Shown here piece by piece: positions 12,439-24,778 of a DNA stretch of 64,000 nucleotides. The stretch spans positions 376,031 to 440,030 of the forward strand of contig VWZF01006901.1 in assembly GCA_013396755.1 (NCBI GenBank). Reading direction: 5' to 3'. Origin of the DNA: Sclerurus mexicanus. Lineage: Eukaryota; Chordata; Aves; Passeriformes; Furnariidae. Positions within the stretch are counted from its first letter, which is position 1. Each line of letters starts with the position of its first letter. The notes under the pieces are model-generated. The model did no database searches. It was not told where the DNA came from and saw only the letters and a program-made list of their open reading frames with translations. A program made the translations under genes and the position numbers.

Positions 12439-15137
12439 TAACAGACTATATTCCACATTCTTCCAAATGTTTTATAGTTCTGTTTAAGTATATTGCTTTA
12501 TCATAATCCTAAAGGTACGTGAAGACTTGTCTACATTGACTTCATTGTTTCTTGGCTGTGTACATTTTTTTATCAAGTAAACTTCAGAAGCATATCTTGA
12601 CCCATGGTGACTAAGTATAGAGACAGTGCCAGTAAGACTCAATTACAATACAAAGGGCAAATCTGCAAAACAGTTGTACTGTCCACAAAGAGCCATTTGG
12701 AAAACAAAGGACTTCATCATCCTAACCCTCAGCATGAACCCAGATTTAGTCCACAGACAGCAAATTCAGTAGTGAAAGCAGCCTAGAGAAGGACATTGGG
12801 CTTATAATGCTTAATGTAAAAATGTAGAACTATCCATATGAACTTCAACCTGAGAAAATGGTCTCATAATTTAATGGCAGCCTAATAGACTGTATGCAGG
12901 ATTTTCTATTTTAGCCTTCCCATGGTGTCTGAGACTTCACAACTATGTTTCTAAAACTACAATATCCTCTCTTTTGCCGGCAATTCTACAGAAACTTTTT
13001 TAAAGTTCTCTAAGGGCCATGGTCATAAACTTTGATCCATAAATGAATTCATCATAAATGTGAAAGAGTATGTGAGGAATTTACACTGTCTAACTTAAAA
13101 GTCTAACTTCAGGTGCCCACACTAAGACCCTCTATAATCAATAGAGAGAGGTGAAACAGGCTCTTCCAGAAGGCCATTCAAAGGAGTGAAGTCCAATGTT
13201 CCAAAATTATCTCTAATTTTTTTAAAGATTTTGATTCTGTTTTTCCTTTAGCCATTTTTAAACTGTATTTTAAAATTAAAAAAAAAAATCAAAAAGAAGC
13301 AAAAAGGAATACCGAAAATGATGAACTAAGAAAAATGTACCTTTTAAATTGAAATTAAAATGTCAATTCCAATTAAATCAAAGGAAAATCACCATTAATA
13401 CTGACTAGTAATTGATTACAGATGTTTTCCTATGAAAAACTTTGGTCTTCAGTAAATATATAAATATATATAGTTGGAAATTTGTATTACAATTAAAGTA
13501 ACACAGAAGACCTTCAAGGAATAAATTGAAATACAATTAAGTCCTAATTATCACATGAAACAATCAGAACAACTGATCTTATACTCAAAAATCTGTGTCA
13601 ATAAAAAAACAGTGAAATAAGACTGAATTTTCATCTGTGTTAAACAGAAGAAGAATAATGGATGATCACAAATGCTATAGCCAGGAAGAAAGCAAAAGTT
13701 CATTATAACTATGCAACCAAGCAAAAGTCAGGCAACAGTAACAACATTGGCATCTGATTTTTGAAGTCGTACAAAAGCCATTCCTTCCACAAATCTTGCT
13801 ATGTTATCTAGACCTGAAAGAATGGTTCCAATACATGCTGTGCAATAAGTAACACCTAATAGCTATCAGCCCATATAGGTAAGATTGATACCGGAGAGTT
13901 CATGTTTTCAGAATAGCATTTTGGGCTCCCTGATTCAAACCTGTATTTTCCTCTCCTATTATCTCATACGAAGTACATATGATCTCTTCCATGTAAAAAG
14001 ACCTAGCATGGAATTATTTTGGTGTAGTCTAATTTATCATTAGACAAGGCTGACTTCAATGTGTTAATTTATTTTATCTCTGCAATGATCTGTTTAAATA
14101 GAACCTCAGCCAGATCTAAACAGGGGAATGAATATAAGTCATGAGAGACAGAATAAATTCTACTGTCAGATAAGAAAGAGGAAATAAGTAGATCTTCATT
14201 GACCTCAGAATGCCCAAGACAACAAGCGAGGTTCAGGACATTACTGCAGACAGGAGGTGGAGGAACTGTCTGCATAAGCTCTAAGTATGCTGTTGGGTCC
14301 CACTGTTACAGTGAAACACGAATCACCAAAACACACTCTGTCATTGCCCAAGATAAAAACAAACCTGTTAGCACAATGTCTAGAGAACATAATGTGTAAA
14401 AAAATAAAGACAGTACAGAGCTGTGGAGGGGAGAGAGAGCAAAGAAGTATTTTATCTAAGCCAAACGATCTTGAAAAGCCATTCTATGCACAGTCCACAG
14501 AAACTTTATTAGCCAAACCAGAGAGCTGTATTCAATCTGAAAATTTTACCTCTCTCCAGGGATGCAACAACCTGTATCTGCTGAAGCACAGGCAGATGTC
14601 AGTCCCAGTGAGGGTTAGTGGTGTACACCCACATGAGCTACACACAGTGCTTCTCTATGCACGGAAACCAGGACTGGGAGGGAGATGTAGTGTCCCAAAC
14701 TCTGGCTCTAAGGCAGAGTCTGGATGTAGTCAAAGCCTCATATCATGGGGGAAGAGATGGCCAGTAAGAGAAAACTTGGCTACCATACTACGTCCTACAA
14801 TACAGCATCATATGTTATTCCTCAATAATTAACTCCCTTATATAGGAGAAAGAAATGGTTAGAACCTGGAAAGTCTTCTTGGGCTGCTCTAAATAAAGCT
14901 CTGCTGCTTGGATCTTGCAGAAGGTTCACGAAAGGGAAGAATCAAACCAGACCTAGCCGATGCAGCAGAAAGTGCTCGAAACTGGTGTGAAAGTGTCAGA
15001 AGCAAGTGAAACTCAAAGAACATGCACAAAAATTATCCATGTCATTTTGCACCATTATATTTTCCTCAAAATCTACTGCAAGCTTTCAAAACATAAGATT
15101 ACTCCATTTAACATAATAAAACTGCCTCATACTCGAA
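12439..15137. other. Noncoding DNA, very AT-rich in part
   Basis: AT-rich low-complexity sequence around 13200-13620, including A runs and a TATATA tract at 13450-13472. The longest open frame of the whole window lies at 14287-14832 (+, 181 codons). Its product shows no domain, membrane segment or compositional signature of a real protein, so I do not call it a gene. Confidence 0.5.
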
Positions 15138-15205
15138 GTTATTATTATTAATGGATCTGAATGTGCTCAGCTATGTCAGATCGCTAAGCACTCTGCAAAA
15201 ATACC
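15138..15205 (-). repeat. MIR-type SINE 3' fragment
   Basis: TTATTATTATTA followed by a stretch ending in CAGATCGCTAAGCACTCTGC matches the 3' end of archosaur MIR-like elements read in reverse (the (ATT)n tail, then the TAGATCTCAAAGCACTTTAC-like segment). Only about 70 bases are recognisable and the tRNA-derived head is absent. Confidence 0.45.
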
Positions 15206-15900
15206 CATTTCCAGCAAGACCCACAAACAAGAAAATAGTGTCAGATCTAATTCCTTCAACTCAAAGAAGCAATTGCGTAGTTTACCATGTTTTCTAATTC
15301 CCACTTAGAAATCAATGGAGTGCCTTTTAAAAGATCCTTTTGGCTTTTTCTAGACCAAAACAGGAAATTACTAATAAACAGGGATTTATTAAGAAAACGT
15401 ATAGGATAACGTTTGAAAAGCCATATTTCATGTTCTTCATTCTCCTTTAATGACTGACTCAAGCATGAGCAGCAGAACATCTTCTTCCCAGATGAAAGGC
15501 ATTCACCAAAACAAAAAGAAAATTATTATCTATGGCTTGCCCACAAAATGAGCTGCAAGTTTGCAGTCTTATGGTATTCAGATACTCAAACTCAGGAATC
15601 TACCTCAAGCATCTGAACCAAAATGTATACTCCATAATACCAGATCCTATTTGAACACAGAACCTAGGTTTTATAGCAAAAAATCACTGGCTGCCTTAGG
15701 TACAGGGCTGCAGGTACAATCCAGGCTAAAAAGTCTTCTTTCTGAATCCAAGACATAGCAATTCAAGACACTGTGTAGTTCATCTGAGCCCCTCCTGCCT
15801 AGTCAGCATGTCTGGCCCATCAGTATGTTTAACTAAAGTTTGTGGGAGCAGCTTTCTGTGGCCTTGGGATTAAATTGCAAAATCAGGATTCCAAATCAAA
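15206..15900. other. Noncoding DNA, no recognised element
   Basis: Nothing recognised. Short frames on both strands show no protein features. Confidence 0.5.
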
Positions 15901-15971
15901 ATTTTATTATATTATTTTATATATAATTATTTATATAACTGTTATAATACTATAATATATATATAACAGTA
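15901..15971. repeat. AT-rich tract with a perfect short stem
   Basis: Almost pure A/T. ACTGTTATA (15938-15946) and TATAACAGT (15962-15970) are exact reverse complements around 15 bases, giving a weak cruciform-capable hairpin. Likely a simple-sequence by-product. Confidence 0.7.
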
Positions 15972-17418
15972 TCTATTAGAACTTGTATTATACCAGCTCA
16001 CCTAATAAATATAAGACCTGTCCATTGAAATATTTTGCTTCCCTCTAATATCCTCAGACTATCACAGATATAATTCTATACTTCGTGTCTTTTTAACTAA
16101 TATACTCCTCCCATTTCAAATAAAACCTGAATAAGTAATAGCAAATAAGCTACTATTGTGCTAATAGAGCACATTTTGAGCTTGTTAACAATTTGGTACA
16201 AAATGAATTGCAGAAAAGTTATGACAGAGTAAAAGAAAGCAGTCTAGCATTCACAACCAAGCTCGAGTCAGCAAAGCCAGTAAATGCTGAAAATCTTATA
16301 AACAGCAAGGGTGGGTGAAAGGGTCAGCTTTAACTTTCTGGTGTTAATTGGGAGTTATCTTTAATATTAATGATGGTGATTCACACCATTATAACGATGG
16401 GTAGAGATGCAGTGTATTAGACACCTTCCAGAGTCCATCCCTTTAGAGGACAGGAAGCTGAGATAGACAAGGGAAGTTTGCTTTGTAAAAGTCATATATT
16501 TCCATTGTACCACCATAGATTTTCGATTTTGGGAGTCATTGTTCTTGTAAATATTCATCTGGCTTTAAATGTAGCCAGGCATATTCTGCTACTCTGATTC
16601 CCCAATCTGCAGACAATCATAAGAACTGTAGCAAAACCTGTCTCTAAATAAAGATATTGAAGAAGTCATTCAATCTCTACCTCTTCCTAAAAGACTTCAC
16701 TGTATCTTAAGATATTGGTTTCTGCAATGAGTGGACAGGGCTGTACAAGGTGGAACTCCAAGGTTCTCTCAATCACATCCATCTTTTTGTACATCAGATT
16801 ATTTCTGCCAAGCTAGTTGTATTTTTTTTTCCAAGCAAACTCCAACTATCAAGGAGGTCTAACACATTGTTCCTTTACCATCAGTTTTGTTTTCAAACAT
16901 ACAATGGTTTGGCATGACTCCAGTCACCACCAGGTGATTTTTGGCCCTTGCCCTTTTTATTATCTGGTATCTCTTAGGGAACCACAGATGAAACCAATAG
17001 AAAAGGAGCAAAAAAGAAAAAGCAGGAAAAAAGAAAGACCTTCTCCTTTGCTTTCCTGGTAATGTGACATCTTGCCCTCTTGCACTGTATATTTTTGTCC
17101 AGCTGATGCTTTGTCCTAGTGGAATCGTGGTTCTAGTATTAGCTCCAAATGGTAGGCAGGCATTTTCATTAAAAACAATTACTATTTCCAAACAGGAGCT
17201 GGTTCCTCAGTTCCAGCCATTCTTGCTGTAAAACGTTCAGCTGAGAGGAGCAGATTGTTCCTGCTGAAAATGAATGGAATCTGGCAGGAAAACCTCATGT
17301 TTTTCCAATCCTGGTTTTTTACAAAGAAAACACTGGGATCTTGTTGAAAAATTACAATTGTTTTGGTGGGCACATTATTTTTCTCAGTTGAACTCTTTCC
17401 AGTTCAGGAGACAAGTTT
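15972..17418. other. Noncoding DNA, no recognised element
   Basis: No gene or repeat recognised. The overlapping frames at 16817-17062 (+) and 16859-17191 (-) are antisense to each other and neither has protein features. Confidence 0.5.
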
Positions 17419-17478
17419 TGTGCATATATATGCCTGTGTGTGCACAAATATATATGTATATATCTGCACATACACACA
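17419..17478. repeat. Imperfect (TG/TA/CA)n microsatellite
   Basis: Alternating purine-pyrimidine tract of TGCATATATATG, TGTGTGTGCA, ATATATATGTATAT and CACATACACACA words. Degenerate dinucleotide repeat with Z-DNA-prone composition. Confidence 0.8.
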
Positions 17479-18721
17479 AGTTTTTGTATCTAATTGCTAT
17501 GCAAAAAAAGATGAAAAAGTCAAGGAAGAATAAACACTTTTTTTGTTATTAACAAGCATTTATGCAAATTGATTTTTTTAAACAGCTTCCACATTATGAA
17601 CCTTCAAAAGAAAGTCAATGAGTAAAATACTATATCACAATAACAGCTAGCCTCACTTTTAATACTAGGAGAAGAGAGAGGCCAAGGTGACTGAACTCTC
17701 TATCCCTTGGTTGTTCTCACTAACTTAAAAACATTGTCAGACTGAATTATTCTGATGAAAATATCAAAGGAAAGAAAACAGAAGAGACTATTGCATTCAT
17801 GAAAAGAACAAGCTGCAGAGGTCCCCATATTGATCACCTGTATGGATGCTGCCATTTGGTGATAAGTGATTTTGTTCACCTCAGACAGAAACAGATAATA
17901 GGTCAGGATGACCTTGTGTCCATATGAGCATGGAAACACCTCCTTCTAATAGTAGTTTTTTTTCTCTAACAGTAGCTTCTGTATGAAGCATTTGTTCTAG
18001 ACAGGTGGGGTGCTAGTGTGTCTTGTGCATCTTGTGCCTTGAGAGCACCTTGAGAGTTTAAGGGAACTCCCCAGGCAAAGTTTAGCCCACCATATTAGCA
18101 ACAAGGTGTTGCAGCCTTCCAGTCCACCTCCCCTGTCAGGTTCTGACCCTCTGCACCAACAAAGAGGCAGGGTCCTGACATTTCAGCTGTAGCATCTCCA
18201 CCCACAACCTTCAGTACAATTCAACTGCCTTGACCTGCACCTGACAACCAAATGCAGAACTGGGCAGGAAAGGGACAGCAACACAACTTTCTCTACCAAA
18301 AATATGCAACAACCTAGTACAATAGTATAGAACAGCCCAAAAGCTCATTACTTCAAGGATGTGCAGTCAAGCCCTCCAATGCAATTTGATCACAGCTGCA
18401 AATATAACAGGTCATACAAAGCCCCGTTGAATTTTCTGAGGCTGAGAAGTCGAGTTCTAGTGAAGCCAACATAAATCACTGATTTTCACTAGCCTTTTGC
18501 GTCACCTTTTGACCCAATATCAACAAGTCACAAAAATGGAAAGGATGACAATATTAGAGTAACTTCTCATTTTAAGAGTGATCACCTGACAGAAAAAGGA
18601 AAAATGTAAGCATTTCCCTTTTCTGTTATTGCCCAGCTAGTAGAATTTCTTGTCTCACTTTCAGTTGTTCTTGCCCCACATTTCACCATTACAACAATAA
18701 AACCAGGTAAGTTTACAGGCA
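17479..18721. other. Noncoding DNA, no recognised element
   Basis: Contains an ATGCAAAT octamer at 17572-17579. Around 18018-18055, CTTGTGC/TCTTGTGCC and CTTGAGAG words repeat twice each. No gene is supported. Confidence 0.5.
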
Positions 18722-18870
18722 AAAAGAACCTCAAGAGATCTGCTGGCCCAGCTTCTTGCACTACAGTTAGACCTTGTGTGATGGATAGCTGTTGAATTTG
18801 GACTTAAAAACCTTCACAGAAGAGTCCAAAACATCCTTTGTGAGTTCGCTGTTTCAATTGTTTCTCCTGG
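18722..18870 (-). repeat. Old CR1 LINE 3' fragment, antisense
   Basis: Reads like the CR1 3' region in reverse. It has AACCTCAAGAGATC.TGCTGGCCCAGC, then GGACTTAAAAACCTTCACAGAAG, then CCAAAACATCCTTTG..TGTTTCAATTGTT. These correspond to the standard CR1 phrases 'hot-spot: GACCTCAAGAGGTCATCTAGTCCA', 'CTTAAAAACCTCCA' and 'TGTTCCAATTGTT'. Strongly diverged and truncated at both ends. Confidence 0.6.
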
Positions 18871-20995
18871 AAATAAGCCTGCATGATCTACTCACTCAGG
18901 ACAAAAGCTACCACAGAATGAAGCATAGCATTGCTTCTGCATTCTCTGCCATCTTCTGCTCTCAGTACACTGCTCCATCGAAGCCCTAAGACCTCCCTGG
19001 GTGAACAGGGGGCAGCAGCTTCACACTGTACATTTGTGGCACACTTGCTACAATCCCAGCCTTAAGATCCAAGCTGCCTCACATTGCACAAGGTCCACAG
19101 TTTGATTGCTCTGAGAGGATATGGCACTTTGCAGTCAGAATTTGAATGGCACAAAGTACCTTGTTCAAGTTCACTCTTTTTCTCATAATTTAGAATCACA
19201 CACTAAATAAGATGTCAGCTGGCTTCCCACAAGGATCTGTTAAGTCTTTACTGTTGTGTTTACTTTGAAGTCAAGAGAAAAAACATTCTTGTATGCCAAC
19301 TTATAATTCAAAATATGCCAGAAGAATCTTCTTTCAAACAAACAAGATGCAAAGAGATGCTGGCACCAAAGTGGTGCAGTCTTGTGAATTATGGAGTTAT
19401 GGAATCATTTTAAAAGTAAATTGTATGGTACATAAATGTTCACGTAAATAAGATTAGATTTCTTTCACAGAGGGGGAGATAGAGATCAGAAGTACCAAAT
19501 GCTGTTTATGGTCAGCCATCAGGACTGTTTACTTTGTACACAGGTATGCAGCACACAACAAAAAGAGGACATTCTAGTGTTGAAGGACTAAATAATAAAA
19601 ATTAGGGGAAACCTTCTCTTTTTACATAATATAGCTGAGCCCAAAGTCCTGCAGCGCATAACAAAACTATTTCTGTCACTTGCAAATTTAGACACTTGCC
19701 TTTGTCAGCCATTTGCACATGTAAGAGATCAGAGTGGGTATTGCTCAAAGGAGTCAGTCATTTTCTTGTGAAATGACTTAATGCTGTAATTCCTGCTGAA
19801 GCAGTCCTTTTGTATTGTTCCAGCGATTTCTTTATATTTTCCGTTTGTTTTGGTTTGGTCTGATTTATACCATTCTCCAGCGATTTAGCCCAGCAGCATC
19901 CATTTTAGAGAGAAACAAAATAGTGCAGGGGCATTGAAATGGCAGACAACACATACCAACCCATCAGTTTGGCTCCATACACCAGAGCACTCACCAGCAC
20001 CTGAACACAGGTGTACCTACCAGGGCTTTGCACTTACATATGGAAAACATCTCATTGTAACGACCACACGCACTTTTGTGTGAGCACTTAGTGGGCCTGA
20101 AGGTGGCTCTTAAATATAAGTGCAGAAAGACTGTACTGGAGGTTGGGAAGTTTGCTGTTTGAAATGTCATTCTGGAGCACTACCAAGCCCAAGAAGACAA
20201 CAAAAGCTACACTAAGGCAGAAAAAGACACATGTGGTTGTTGCAACACAGCTGTTTTGAGGTATCTCCCACCTTCTGAAGGTGCACTGAGAACACAGCAC
20301 AGGACAACCCATCCCACCAGCAGACTCAGCCTGCAGCAGCAACTCTGTGGGAATGCCAGAACCAACACCAAAGGAGCACAAGGAAAAGCTTTTCCAACAG
20401 GAGTGTAAGATCCCAAGGTCAAAGCTCTCGCTAAGCTTTAAGAAGATGATTTGGTTCAGGCGAGCTGTCAAACCCCACACAGCCTTCTCTGCTTTCCAAG
20501 GTTATTCCTGAGAGTAATTCAACCATAGTACCTCCCTGTGAACTCAGCTCTGCTAATCAGTGACCTTCATCACACCCAGGTGGTGGCACTCTTCTAAAGA
20601 CCTAAACTATGGGCACATGTCCTTTTCCTGACCCAGAGTTTAACACTCACAGTCAACTCTGCACGTCCAGGTTTTTCGCTTTGTCTTAAGCGCTCCCCAG
20701 TTCACTCCAGGTCAAATATCCGAGCTGAAACCATGATTTTCAGTTGTACAAACTAACCTGGCTAATTTTGCCTTCAACAATTTAACGAATGAGGAAGCAG
20801 TAACCTCTGAAAAGGAGGGCAGTAATATCTTTTATGGGCACATCTAGATTCAGGGGATGATAAAAACCCTCTTTGGCCACAACGGTGAAAAATTTGCAAA
20901 TCCATGGAGCTCCACCATTCCCTGAGCAGAAGACTGAGTTGTTTTCCTGCAAGATATCTCCAACCCTAAACTCGAATGGAAATCAGACATCATCA
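18871..20995. other. Noncoding DNA, no recognised element
   Basis: No gene supported. The 130-codon minus frame at 20088-20480 has no domain or composition arguing for coding. The phrase CCAGCGATTT occurs twice 56 bases apart (near 19821 and 19877). Confidence 0.5.
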
Positions 20996-21066
20996 GTCCT
21001 GACCCCACTGAAGTCAAAGGCAGTTTTGTCATTGACTTTAACAAAACTAGGATTCACCCTAGGGTA
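20996..21066. repeat. Ancient amniote short repeat (CATTGACTTCAATG type)
   Basis: The block CCTGACCCCACTGAAGTCAA, then AGGCAGTTTTGTCATTGACTTTAAC, then AGGATTCACCC matches a short, partly palindromic interspersed repeat common in turtle, crocodile and bird genomes. Its consensus alternates CCATTGAAGTCAATGG-like words and ends near GGATTTCACCC. I cannot give its database name. Two further pieces occur at 43070-43106 and 58832-58895. Confidence 0.6.
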
Positions 21067-22534
21067 AGGGGCATTGTGTTTTTCAGCAGCCATTCATGTG
21101 GAAATTTTGCTTAGATGACTGACTGCCTGGAAGGTAGCAGTGCTAGGCCACAAAATACCAGAAATGTTTCTGTTAACCCACATACTCCAGCACTTGAAAC
21201 GGCAGATATTGGAGTACACTCTTGTCCTCTAGAGAGAGTATGTTTCTATACCCTTGGCTTCTTTACTCCACCTGAAGCTGATTATGCACCTGATGTACCT
21301 AACCCGTTGTTCAGCGGTGCTACTGGGTCTGACTGTTTATCGGGAAACATCAGAGAGTTTTTATGTTCTCACATTGTAAATAATGTGACAGACCTTGAAA
21401 ATATAATGTGTCTTTTTATAGCTACCGTATGCATTGTGAATGATAACAACTCCTGAAAATAGAGTTGAAAATAGGCTATTACATTCCAGTTTCATGTTCA
21501 CTCAATTTCTGATAAAGAAATCCACTTATAATGTGAATTTAGGGAAATGGATAAAAATATAGGAAGCTGGAATCTAAAAATTAATCCAAAATCATGCCTA
21601 GAAAATTCCTAAACTAATTTCAGGAATTCATCTGGTACTTAGGCTCCAGGCTGAATAATTGTCTGAGCTCACTAATGTATATATGCAAGGGTATTTCAAA
21701 AATTTCTCTGAGCTGTGAGTCTGAACAAAAGTTCTTGTTATTTGTCATGGTTTAGCCCCACTCAGCAAGATCTGTGACAAAAGTCCTTGGCAAGATCTCT
21801 TACTTGTGCATTGGCTTTTCAGTATAAGAAGTCCCGCACTTGGTAACATGAATATAAATTTGTACCTGTGCAAATATGGTTTAGTATTAAAACTGCCCTG
21901 AAAATCCATACTGTGTAAAGGTAAAAAACCATATTGCAGTACAAAAAAGCTTATGCTGAGCTGAGCTGATTTTACCTGCTCTAATTAGAGAGAGCCTCAT
22001 GAAAAGCAAAATAAAAATCAGAGAGGAAAGCTAAGTATCAGAAAATTCAGAAGAGTTATAAAAAAGAGAAGGAAAGACGAAGAGAGATCCAAATTTCAGG
22101 CTTTGCATCTTGTGATTCTTTCTAGTTCAGAAGCATCACAAAACTTGCACCATTTTCTGCTTCTCCCTTCTGTAATGGGTTCCTTCAAAGCACTTCTGTG
22201 CTTCCACTTTTGGGCCAAGCCACAATAAGGTGGTTCAGCCATCAAAAAAATTAGATCTATTCTAGTAGATAGAGGCAAGCAGCCTACCTCATGTAAGATG
22301 TAGTGGATGTTAAATTTTATGGTTCTGAAGTGAACCAAAAAGGAGTTTGGGGATAGAAAATGAGCTGATCTCCCTTTGCTGCAGCTGTCTACAGGCACTG
22401 CCCTGAAGGGCAGAATTTATGACCATGCTTGTCCCTGTGGAAGGGGAAAACTTTCCACAGCTAAGCACTGACTAGTCAGAGTCTTGCCCAGTGGAGCTAT
22501 CTTTGGCATCAGCTCTACCAGCACCTTGCAGTCC
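21067..22534. other. Noncoding DNA, no recognised element
   Basis: A 113-codon plus frame (21115-21456) and a 100-codon minus frame (22096-22398) were examined. Neither shows domains, and flanking splice signals are not convincing. No repeat was identified. Confidence 0.5.
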
Positions 22535-22733
22535 TTCAGCATCATCCATCAGTGGGTCTCAGAGACCATTAGAGCTCCCAGAAAATGAAGGGAGGAAAAA
22601 TGACCCAATGCCTTTTCAGATGACAAGATGTTATTTTCATTTTACCAGTGTGAGGTTGAGGCTGAAAGAACCTGAGTGACTTCAGCCCACACAACAGGGC
22701 CAGAAAGAACCTCAAATTTCCTGAACACCATTG
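22535..22733 (-). repeat. MIR-type SINE, antisense, nearly full length
   Basis: In order: CATCATCCATCAGTGGGTCTCAGAG (3' part), TTATTTTCATTTTACCAGTGTGAGG and TTGAGGCTGAAAG (core), GAGTGACTTCAGCCCACACAACAGGGCCAG (core/head), then a stretch ending CTCAAATTTCCTGA. This parallels the reverse MIR phrases TTTTCATTTTACAGATGAGG, AAACTGAGGC, AGTGACTTGCCCAAGGTCACACAGC and GGTCTCCTGA. It is the clearest MIR copy in the window with 3' end, core and part of the head. Confidence 0.7.
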
Positions 22734-23932
22734 CTAAAGTACAGGAAGGGTCACTTGGCTCCTTCAAAGAATTTTTCCATCACTATGCAAATCAGGCAAG
22801 ATACTTTCATACATCCCTATCCCCACTTAAAAACCACCTCTCTTTGAGGTATATTTTATTTCCACCCTCCTCTTTAGCTGTCAGGGAGCTTTCTACCTCA
22901 GTAGTAGCGCCTTACTGAGCAACCACAAAATCCTGTAGTACAACAGAGCAGAGATTATACGGCCAAGACAACTGCTATTTTCATCAGTTCTTCAGCAAAC
23001 CAGCTGATCATAAAAGCTATTCTTGACTAGCCTGCCTTTGTAACACCAGTCACCAGGAGAACATAGCACATACTATTGGCTGTGGCCCTCACTAAAAATA
23101 CGCTGCATTCTCACACAACAACAAAAACTCTCACCAGGGCCAATGGACAGCAGAGTAAAAACAGTAACCAAAGGCTTTAAATTGCACAAATTACAAAGGT
23201 AGAAGAACAGAAAGCAGCATGCCACTAAAAGCCATCTGCCATCTTGGCCCGCCCATGTGTCCCTTCTCCCCAGCAGTGTTTTATGTTAGTAATGATGTCT
23301 CTGTATTATGTATGACATAGTCTCTGCTGCTTTGAGCAAGCAGTAATATAGATGCTCCTTCAGTCTGGTGCTTTGCATATACACATTAGCTGTGGGAGCA
23401 GAAGATCAGCCTTCCAGTCTCTGGATATAGTTCAATTGGAAAGTAATATTCACATGCATATATTCTCCAAATCACATGTACAAGCTGTATTATCAGGACT
23501 CCCATGTCCATTAATAATACACAAAAATACAGAGAAATAAGCATGTATTCAGCCATGATGTAGATTAGATGAGACAGGAATGGACAACATAGAAATACAG
23601 GAAGAAAATCAGCAAATGGTTAGTCTGATTATGGGCCTGTTTCCAGAATACAAAACATGTTTTGTTTTTTTATAAATTACTTTTATTAGTAGGTTAATTA
23701 CTTTACCTGTCATTGAAGCTGTCATTTATAAGAGTCTTTGAAGTGAATTCTCAGAAGAGTTTTGAAGGAAAAGAAATAGGAAGTCATTGGAAGAGCCTGA
23801 AAGAAGCTTCAGAGATGGATGTGGAGACAAGGATGAGGCACGGAAGTTCTGTAAAAAGAAATATAAAATAACTATCAGTGATCTAGTACAGAATCAAGAA
23901 AGAGTCTCCCAGGTTAACACACTTTGTGAAGG

Positions 23933-23957
23933 AAAAAAAAAAAAAGAGAGAGAGAGA
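23933..23957. repeat. A13 followed by (GA)6
   Basis: Mononucleotide A run directly joined to a GA dinucleotide repeat. Ordinary simple repeat. Confidence 0.9.
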
Positions 23958-24674
23958 ATTAGTTATACCAGGAAAGGTAACATAGTGATCTGTAAAAACT
24001 GTTTCCACTACCTGAGCTAACAGGCTAACTCAGGTGTTTTCATGCAGCCCTGCAAATAACATCTGAGTCAACAGCCTGTAGTGAGAAAAGACAATTACCA
24101 GGGACCAGAGAAAAGACAGAGGAAAAGGTGAGAACAACACAAGTGAGTAGACAGACCACATTATTAATCAAAAAAAGAGCTTATCAGAAGCTGGTTCAAA
24201 CATAATGACTACATTTGCAGCTGACCTTGGAAACCACTGCAAGGAAATGAAGTGGGTTATTGGAAAGTTGGTGGAAAAGTTTATTTGTTAACTATACATG
24301 TTCACTTATTCAGAGCATTTTACAAAATACTCTGCATAACCCACTTTCTCAGCTGCTGCACATTGGAAGTATGTAAGTACGGAATAGTTTAGCTGGGGTT
24401 CAGTGAGCATTCCCACAAGATACAATGCTTGTAGCACTGTGTTATGACATGAATACAGATGTTGACCCCCAACTATGCTTATAGAGATCTCCCCTTCTCC
24501 ATTAACTTCGTCAGCTTTCCCTGGGGCACTTGCAGAGACCTTGACAGACATCTAAGTAACTGTAAGATGCTATAAGGGATATCCCATCACTCGGGAGACA
24601 GGTTGAAGGCACAGAATGTCCAGGAGATATCCAGGGTGAAGGCAGGGAGAATTGGAGAGGTGCATAGCACACAG

Positions 24675-24778
24675 AAGAGGTGGAAAGATACAAAAGCAAA
24701 GGAAGAGGGAGACAAAGAAACTGTTCAGAGAGAAAGAGGAGGAAGAGGAATTATCAGAGAAGAGGAAAACAGAAAACC
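24675..24778 (+). repeat. Purine-rich strand
   Basis: About 100 bases are mostly A and G on the plus strand (AGGAAGAGG, AGAGAGAAAGAGG, AGAGAAGAGGAAAAC). The open frame across it (24652-24972) is the expected Lys/Glu/Arg-rich artefact of purine bias, not evidence of a gene. Confidence 0.7.

Noticed and set aside
14287..14832. Longest open frame (181 codons, plus)
   Set aside because: No domain, no convincing composition, and about one frame of this length is expected by chance in 64 kb of AT-rich DNA read in six frames.
18135..18179. GTCAGG...CCTGAC inverted pair
   Set aside because: Only six bases pair cleanly; the inner extension needs several gaps.
20088..20480. 130-codon minus-strand frame
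   Set aside because: No recognisable family, no splice context; overlapped by a second minus frame in another phase.
21741..21765. TGTCATGGTTTAGCCCCA, resembling the start of some passerine ERV LTRs
   Set aside because: Similarity does not continue past about 20 bases, and no matching second LTR, primer-binding site or polypurine tract was seen.
24300..24370. AGAGCATTTTACAAAATAC as a MIR-like fragment
   Set aside because: Only one short phrase resembles the family; the adjacent core is not recognisable.
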